From Earliella scabrosa (lineage: Eukaryota; Basidiomycota; Agaricomycetes; Polyporales; Polyporaceae), in NCBI GenBank assembly GCA_022605405.1, contig JABYQQ010000016.1:310001-374000 (forward strand): a stretch of DNA of 64,000 nucleotides, read 5' to 3'. A program made the position numbers and the translations under genes. The notes beneath the pieces were generated by a model. It was not told the origin of the DNA. It did no database searches and saw only the letters and a list, made by a program, of their open reading frames with translations. Within the stretch, counting starts at the first letter, position 1. The number at the start of each line of letters is the position of its first letter. Shown one piece after another: positions 57,320-64,000 of the stretch.

Positions 57320-60300
57320 TGAGACGCGTGGTCGGCCGGACGGGTCGCAGGTGGTGCAGGAGGAGGGCGCGCGTTTGGGGCAGCTCGGCTGCGCGGCAAG
57401 GACGCGAGTTGCGGGCGAGATGGGATGCACGTCCGTGAGTGGCTCCCGTGCGGCGTTCTCGACGTCTGGACGGCGTTCCCGCCCTTCTATCGCCCTGATT
57501 GCTGACGGCATGCGGCGACGGGCGTCGTCTTCGGCCAGCGTCGCTGACAGAACGCCTGACGCGATCTTTGTGCGCCTTCACTGGGGCCATGGGCTCCGCG
57601 CCAACAAAGTCTCGAATCCGCGCCTCGTCGCAACGTTGCATTGTCAATGTTGTTGGAGCCGCGACTGCTTCGTGTGTAGCACGTTGCAGTCACATCGTGT
57701 CGGACGACGCGTATGCCGAGTACGAAGTGCGTTCTGGGCCGCGCACGAGGATGTCTAGCTTGGAAGGAGGCGAGGATAATGGCTGTGGGAACTCGGGATA
57801 TTTGAGAGGATATCACCCTGTTCGGAGCGCCCGCTGTGCTGGCAGGCTGTCAATCTCTGTCTTTTCCGATCCCCATCAGTGCATGGCTTCGACATGGTCT
57901 GAGAAACGCCATCTTACCGAGTCAGCCCTGTCTTCCGTACTCCAAGACAGTCAAAGCAAGAGCACCACGGCACAGCACCCACTTCGACGACGCCAACGCC
58001 CAGCGGTCAGTATACGTACAGCGCCAGCACTCTCGTTACCTCGTCTCGGCCAGGGTGACGGTCGTCTATCTCCGACGCAGGGTCTTCTGGAGCTCCTTCG
58101 ATAACGGAATGAAGATAGAATTGTGGGAGAAGACGAGGACGGTGCCACATCGCGGAGTCTGGAGCACGTCGTGTATCAAGAGAAACATGCGTTTGGCGCG
58201 GACAGAGCGGGGAAGAACCTGCTGTGCAGCGCTTACATACACTGCCGGCTTTCTCCGGATCCGAATATGGTGACAAAATATCCCTTTCTCGTTCTTCCCT
58301 CCCGCCAACACAACACCGGGGAGCTGTTGTGAGTCCAGGTCCTATTGTGCGTATGGCGTGCTCACGAGTTCCTTCACCAGGATTGTCACGATCACGTTCG
58401 ATCTCAGAACTGGCCATCGGCCTGTGCGGGCCCGGGAGAGTGAATGGATCTTCTTCATGTGGCATTGATCGGAGAGGTGAGGGTATTTTCATCCCTGTCA
58501 TCTGGCAACCGCGAACCCGTCTCGCTGCGCCCCGGCGGCTTCTGTGGCCCGCCAAACGCTCCCGGCGGCCCCGGATGCAGTGAAGAACGAGAGAGAGACT
58601 GTGAGATGGTTCCTTCGTCGTGATCGCGTTCGTGCGATGACTCCAGCCCAGTGAACCTTGTGTCTACCAAGGCCCGACCACTCGTACCATTCCGCTCCCT
58701 CCCCGACGCCGATTCCATGGCTCGACTTCGACAGAGTGCTCTGATGCCAGTCGACAGTCGTTCGAATCGAGAGCTTCGCTCCCATCACGGCGCGACGGGT
58801 GCACTTTGTATGTAAGCGTTGCGCAGGTGCATTGAGTGGCCAACGTAAGTGTCGGGCGTTGGTCCGGCCTGGACCCATGGTGCCCGGATGCACGCCGATT
58901 TGTTGGTCTGTCATGATCGTCCGGTGCGTGGGAGCCATGTCGATGATCTCTACTAGTAGTGCGCTCAATCGCCATTCCCCAGGTCGTACAACGTGAGCGT
59001 CATAGTTCTGTCGCACCCGTGTACACTCTTTGCCAGTCCCAAGGAGCACAGATATCACCTTCTGTTCCACTCTGCCCGATGCATGTCGTTCAGATACCAC
59101 CACTGACAACTCACTGGCAGGCAGTCGCCGTCCAGCTCGACAGGACGCATGACCTATTCCCGGTACGATAGCCGTCAGCCTAGACCTGACACTAGATCTC
59201 ATGCCACCTCTCGCAATCAACGCTGTCGGGGCCGTGTCTCATACTGATTTCGACTGACCTTCAACCAATAGCTTGCCGCGATCAAGCTCCTCTAGGCACC
59301 CACTCTACTGCCCTCTAGATCGTCCATCCGGCTCTTTCCTCACGTCCTCCGACCCATCTGATCTGGACACGGTGTCTCGACGCACAGTGGCGCTCCCATC
59401 GAACACTCTATCTCGACATTCGGACTCTATGCCTCGCTCCACCCTCCTGCGACGTGCGGATGGTCGAGCGCATGACCTCACAATCGCGACGATCAAGGCT
59501 ACGTAGTCTCGCCGGTCTATAGCTCATATGTACGCCCAACGCGCACACAAACGCCACTCAGGCACGCCCTCTACTACTTCCACCACCACTGGCACGTCGC
59601 GCGTCAGCACCGGACACCGGACGCGAGCCACTAGTTTTCTCTAGGAGAGCCGACCTTCCTCCACCAGCAACCGCAATCTCGACCAATCGCGACGCCTGAC
59701 CGCGACAGTCCAAGGCCAAGTCCAAGTCGACCGTCCATCCTTCCCCCGAAGTTCGAAATACACGCCTCCGCCGCGGCGCTGTGCGTCCGCGACTCGCTCC
59801 GGGAGCACTCCCATGTCCATCCACCTTCGAATTCGAATTTCGCGTCCATACGGGGGAGTGCCAAGGCTCGCCCGTGCCTGGTACGCCCTTCCATTGCTAC
59901 TGCAAGCGACTAGTCACCACGATGCCATTGCAAGTGGCACAGAACCTCCCTTCCCGGGAAGCAGTCGCAGAGCCAGGACTCGGCCGCGCTCACCGAGGGC
60001 GTCCGGAACGGGGCGAGCCTTCTTCCCGCCTTGATCCTTGCGCGCGCCTGTACATGCGAAGACGTCGACTGTGCCGTGGCATTGGTGAACGTTATATAAC
60101 GCCGGGCGTGCCGACAAGCTCCAACGCGCCCGCGACGGGGACATCGCGGACCGCGCGGCGCGCAGGAAGCGTCCTGGGGCCGGAAGGCGCGGAGCTGGTT
60201 GGATTCCAATATCCAGAATCCAGACGTTGACAGCAGGCTTCCTCTTCCAGACACCCGTCGACGTCGACGACGTCGTCTTGAGCTCGGCGCCGTCTCTCGT

Positions 60301-60733
60301 CCTGTGCGGCGTCTGTCGTTGAGGCTGCCAGCTCCGAGTCCTCCCTGTCTTCCAGCTTCCGCAGGCTGTCCCGCTGCCCTCGCACCTTCGTGCTGCACCG
60401 TACTGTTATCTCCCGCCGCTCTCGCACCGCGAATCTTGTATCTCGAGTCTTCCAAAGCGGTACAACGGTGCCTGATCGCGATCCTAGAGCGGACCGGGAA
60501 GTGCGTACTTCAAGGTGTTGATTTGTTGGTAACCGGTGAGCTCGAGCAGCGGATATTCGGACAGAAAGCGCTGATTGTCCGGCCGTGTGGACAGGGATTG
60601 GACGCGAGCTCGTGTCGTGTGGGACGCGGTCGTTGAGCGCGGCGGGACTGCGATCGGGCTATGCGTACGAGTTGTGCGATAACGATTGGATGAAGGTCAG
60701 AACTGTGGCGTCTACTACCTCACACATACTCCT
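57320..60733. other. Gene-poor region, about 3.4 kb
   Basis: Long frames occur by chance in this GC-rich DNA (for example 240 codons on the minus strand at 58498-59220), but none has family motifs, signal peptides or consistent splice sites. Nothing is called. Confidence 0.35.
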
Positions 60734-60834
60734 CATTACAGGTGAGTCGGAAAGTAATGAGACGTGCCCAAGGGCCAAGACGTTCCGTCACAAAAAATTC
60801 TTGTGTCTCATCACTTTCCGACTCAGCTGTGATG
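60734..60834. mobile_element. 101 bp inverted-repeat (MITE-like) element
   Basis: 60734-60763 and 60805-60834 are 30-base inverted repeats with 3 mismatches (core GAGTCGGAAAGT and ATGAGAC), separated by 41 bases. No coding capacity and no clear target-site duplication. It could be a small non-autonomous DNA transposon or a hairpin in an unannotated transcript. Confidence 0.45.
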
Positions 60835-61943
60835 CACGGTGCTCGCGATCTGTCGCCCGCCGGGATGCCCGGCCCCGCCATCGATAGTATACGGACTTGA
60901 TGCGGCAGCAGTGACGCAGCGACAGATGCCGGTGTCGTTCGCGTTGGGGTGGCACGCTATCACGCGCACGCCCAGAGGATACTTAGTCGCAAGCTCCCTG
61001 CCCCATCTGACATGTCTACGTACTCGCGCGGCTGGATATTCAGTGTACAGCGCCCTGTTACGTTGTACCCAATAAGAGCGCGTCAACGGGAAAACATCGC
61101 GGGTCGCGCCACTTATGTAGAACACCGACGGCTTCACTGAGCGAGGAAGGGAATGCCGAGACTCCAAGCAACCGTAATTGCTCGATCGCGCCTGCGATGT
61201 GGCCAGCGTCCTGAGTCTCTGAAGCTCGCGCTTGCGTCTGCGCTTATTCTCTAGCTTTACAGCGTTCGGCGGGGTTATCGACTTCGTTGCTGCCTCTCCT
61301 TTGTCATCAGCGGTGAGTAAGCCCTACTTGAGGGCCGCTCCTGCCTTCCAGGATGCACGCGACTGCAGCACGACTCGCTTGGAACGGCAACACGGAAGCG
61401 CTCGTCTTGGGTCGGTCGCGCGGTCGAAGCCCTGGACTATCGTTACAAGACGAAGATGCTCAAGGTACCACGACGCACAGTCATGCGAAGCGAACGGGGT
61501 ACGCCATGCATATCTTAGGAAGTCTGACTCCCATGCCATGGGACACATGAATCTCATCCTTCCATGCGCAGCAACGCCCAATCGTAAACCCCTGCAGCGA
61601 GATGCCGGTGACGATCCGCTGCGTGGCCCTCAAGTCCTAACGGACGTATACAAAGTACAAGATAAGCATCTCAGGATTTGGTTTCGCCCCAGGTTCACGC
61701 TTGCCAGTCCCGGACATGAGGAAACACCACGCCCTCCACCCACTGTCGGTTACTCGCGCATGCCAGCGCAGCCACCTCGGTTAAGCTTCATGAAGGATAC
61801 GCAGCGTGTCCCACGACTGCAAGGTCACCTTCTTGTACGCTGAAGGAACTCATTACCGCAGCACCACGTATAGCGAGCTTTTATTCTCTCCAGCGTTTGC
61901 GAAACCCTGGTCCCCGTTGGCAACAACCTCGCCCTCGACTGCA
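60835..61943. other. Intergenic
   Basis: Upstream region of the next gene. A 203-codon plus-strand frame at 61232 begins with a weakly hydrophobic segment but has no other support; not called. Confidence 0.3.
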
Positions 61944-63056
61944 ATGATCGTTCCACCGAGTATCGAAACGGTCTTCGCACAGATCTCCGCCACCCTCGTA
62001 CCGTCGTCTCCTCCAATTGCCAGCGCCGCCGACCTCCCCGCATGCAGCGCTCTCGCAGCCGAGCTCTTCAGGTTCGACAACCTGAGTCCCCAGAGCACCC
62101 CATCGCTCCATACTAGTAGCGAACCGACCCAAGGCTCAGAGCTCGCCAACACGCTCAGCCTCGTGGGCGAGCTCGTCCACATCACGGGAAAACTCGCGAC
62201 CGCCCCCCTCCCCGGAGCGAGACCACGCGATAGCACCGGCGCGCAGCCCACCGTGATGTCCTTTACCGAGTTCGCGCGACTCGTGCGCGCCGCGCCCCCG
62301 CACATCCGCGCCCTCCCCGTCACGCGCGTCGAGTCGTACCAGAAGCCCGACCCAGGCACGGCAGGCGTGTTCGGGCACCAGTACGTCCTCGTCGGCGTCC
62401 TCCTCCCGCGCGCGCCCCCCTGCGGCACCCAATCCGACGTGTCCGACCCGGCCAACCTGAAGGAGTCGTACCTCCGGTTCGACCTGCACACGGCGAGCGC
62501 GCGCACGGTGCAGTGGGACGGCCCGGTTGTGCTGCGCGTGCAGATGCACGACGAGCAGTCCGCGCTGGCGCGGGACCCGCTGCGGCTCCTCTCGATGTCG
62601 CTCCCGCTCGAGCGCCTCCGCGGGTCGGGCGGCGGGGGCGTCGAGGTCGCGCAGGGCCCGTCGCTCGACGCGCTCGCGATGCTGTGCGAGCTTGTGCAGG
62701 CGCGCGTCGGGCGCGGGTACGGGATGCTCGGGCGGAACTGCATCTGGCTGAACGACCTGATGGTCTTTGGCATGGCGCGCAAGTTTGGGGCGCACTGGAT
62801 GGCGCATGCGAGGCTCGAGCCGGAGGGGACGATGCGCCGGTTCATGCGCGGGGAGATTAACGTGATCAGGGCGGGGACGGAGTGCAGCGTGCCGAACGAG
62901 ACCGCGAGGTGGTTCGCGGTCGTGACTGGGACGGCGGTGAGGGGCATTCAGGCGATGTTGACCGCGGGGGATGCGGATAGGTTCTTGATGCACGATGATG
63001 AGGTGAATGAGGTGTTGGGTGCGTGGAGGGGATACGTGCCGGCTACGCTCCCGTGA
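61944..63056 (+). CDS. Unknown 370-residue protein with an NCxxLNDL motif
   Basis: Single exon. I chose the ATG at 61944 (MIVPPSIETVFAQISATLV); the frame is open upstream to about 61806 without an ATG. N-terminal third is helical; the core has YLRFDLHTASARTVQWDG (possible catalytic His), then LDALAMLCELVQARVG, GYGMLGRNCIWLNDLMVFGM, and a C-terminal MRGEINVIRAGTECS. Many Agaricomycete proteins of unknown function share an H...Y-x-L-x-x-x-NCxWF pattern that resembles papain-like (NlpC/PPPDE-type) folds; whether this is an active Cys/His enzyme is inference. Very GC-rich codon use without introns is unusual here, and might reflect retroposition or just a simple gene. Confidence 0.65.
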   Translation: MIVPPSIETVFAQISATLVPSSPPIASAADLPACSALAAELFRFDNLSPQSTPSLHTSSEPTQGSELANTLSLVGELVHITGKLATAPLPGARPRDSTGAQPTVMSFTEFARLVRAAPPHIRALPVTRVESYQKPDPGTAGVFGHQYVLVGVLLPRAPPCGTQSDVSDPANLKESYLRFDLHTASARTVQWDGPVVLRVQMHDEQSALARDPLRLLSMSLPLERLRGSGGGGVEVAQGPSLDALAMLCELVQARVGRGYGMLGRNCIWLNDLMVFGMARKFGAHWMAHARLEPEGTMRRFMRGEINVIRAGTECSVPNETARWFAVVTGTAVRGIQAMLTAGDADRFLMHDDEVNEVLGAWRGYVPATLP

Positions 63057-63217
63057 TCGTATGTCAGAGATTTTAACACGGATGTTGCGGCGTGGTTTGC
63101 GAGGAAGATCGTCTTCATACGATGTCGGTATCGTGAGGCGGTAGTAGTGTATCAGCCCACATACCTGGATCGAGCGGTCCATGCCGATTTGCCTCACAGA
63201 GGACTCGTTCTATACAG

Positions 63218-63954
63218 CTAGCACAATGTTGCCCCGCTCGAGTAACTACCAATGACAGCTTCATCTGAATGTAGCAGGTCGGAGGACTCAGTTTCGCGGT
63301 ATCTAGACCTAGCTTCGCGGCGTCTAGCAAGAACCGAGAAGTAATCCTCCGAGTCCTCCTGTGTAGCAGATGCCATGGCGTGCCCCTTGTTCTGGGTAGC
63401 AGAGCCTTCCATGACGCGTTCCTCCTTTCGTGTAGCCATGGCCATCATGAAGTTTCGCTCCTCCTTGTTCGTCTTGCGCATCTTCCGGTCCAACTGCTTC
63501 CGCTGAATGTGCTCATGCGTCTGCTTACATTTGCGGACGAGAGGCTTCGCGATGCTCCGCACTGCTCGCAAAACGCTGCGGAAGCGTGCTGTTTGAGCGA
63601 CATTTCGATGACTGGGGACATGAGTTTGCACGTACAGATTTGGCCTACTCGGGTCGACTCGATGATATTCGTCACCCTTTGGCAGTGTTTGAGGCGTTGA
63701 ATGGAAATTGGGTCCAAAGCAGCGAATTGATGCAGATGGCACGTACTCCGCCTGCGTGCCCTTAAGGAACGGTGCTACGGCTGTCTCCCTAGGAGCCGAG
63801 TATACCGCGCCAAAGGTCCCAACTATATGAGCCATGGTGAGATCAGGACACTGAGATAGTGGTCAAATCCTAAAGACATACCACCGTACTCGTCTATTAA
63901 GATTTTTGGAGCCAACCTCTCGAGTGCAAGCATGAGATCGTCTGGAAGGCTCAT
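63218..63954 (-). CDS. Unknown basic protein, 225 residues
   Basis: Two exons, 63954-63882 and 63822-63218, joined in phase (IDEYG-VGTFGAVYSA). Starts MSLPDDLMLALERLAPKILI. Middle YVPSASIRCFGPNFHSTPQT and PNLYVQTHVPSHRN; then a strongly basic region VRKCKQTHEHIQRKQLDRKM with a predicted coiled coil, and an acidic Ser-rich end. No signal peptide. Not recognised. A splice acceptor-like TTGCAG stands just before the ATG, so the true first exon may lie beyond the window and this may be a C-terminal part. It converges with the preceding gene (161 bases apart). Confidence 0.55.
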
Positions 63955-64000
63955 ACCCTGCAAGACGGGGTTATATATCGCGGATTAATTGCCGCGCGAC

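Noticed and set aside
58498..59220. 240-codon minus-strand frame
   Set aside because: No family features, no splice support, odd composition; chance frames of this size are expected in GC-rich DNA.
61232..61843. 203-codon plus-strand frame with a mildly hydrophobic start
   Set aside because: Hydrophobic start is weak, the rest lacks any family feature, and it overlaps the upstream part of a better-supported gene.

Overview
The window reads as nuclear DNA of a filamentous basidiomycete (Agaricomycetes; a polypore-like wood-decay fungus is my guess). The reasons are GC-rich genes broken by many 45-65 base GT-AG introns, no operons, a class I hydrophobin, several DUF6533-type membrane proteins (a family expanded in Agaricomycetes), and three class III GH18 chitinases. 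Nearly all genes had to be rebuilt exon by exon from splice signals and homology to remembered family motifs; exon coordinates are given so they can be checked against RNA.

Layout. 0-12 kb: the 3' end of a SERINC/TMS1 membrane protein, a RAD51D-like recombinase, chitinase A, a molybdenum sulfite-oxidase-like enzyme, a tiny DUF1748 mitochondrial protein, and a very intron-dense MFS vitamin/allantoate-type permease. 12-21 kb: a 2-oxoglutarate/Fe(II) dioxygenase, then chitinases B and C (C carries a CBM5/12 chitin-binding tail). 21-32 kb: DUF6533-type membrane genes and relics around a phosphatidylserine-decarboxylase-like gene of the kind recruited as an amino-acid decarboxylase in fungal secondary metabolism. 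33-41 kb: unknown or weakly known housekeeping-like genes, among them a 703-residue coiled-coil protein, a short mitochondrial protein and two small three-exon proteins. 41-43 kb: a third DUF6533-type gene. 44-55 kb: a direct duplication of a large secreted protein (945 and 948 residues) with a NucA/NucB-type nuclease motif, around a ubiquitin-like-domain gene. 56-57 kb: a class I hydrophobin. 57-61 kb: mostly gene-poor, with a 101 bp inverted-repeat element. 61.9-64 kb: two unknown proteins.

The genes do not form one pathway. Secretion and cell-wall functions recur: three chitinases, two secreted nuclease-like proteins and one hydrophobin.

The most notable observations are: (1) an identical 8-nucleotide micro-exon in all three chitinase genes; (2) an intron in the MFS gene that only works as AT-AC, and a GC-AG intron in the decarboxylase gene; (3) the tandem pair of poly-alanine, NucA/NucB-like secreted proteins with a conserved promoter block; (4) a helically phased cluster of MluI cell-cycle boxes at 37.6 kb; (5) dispersed DUF6533 genes and relics. 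No rRNA, CRISPR array or convincing intact tRNA was seen.
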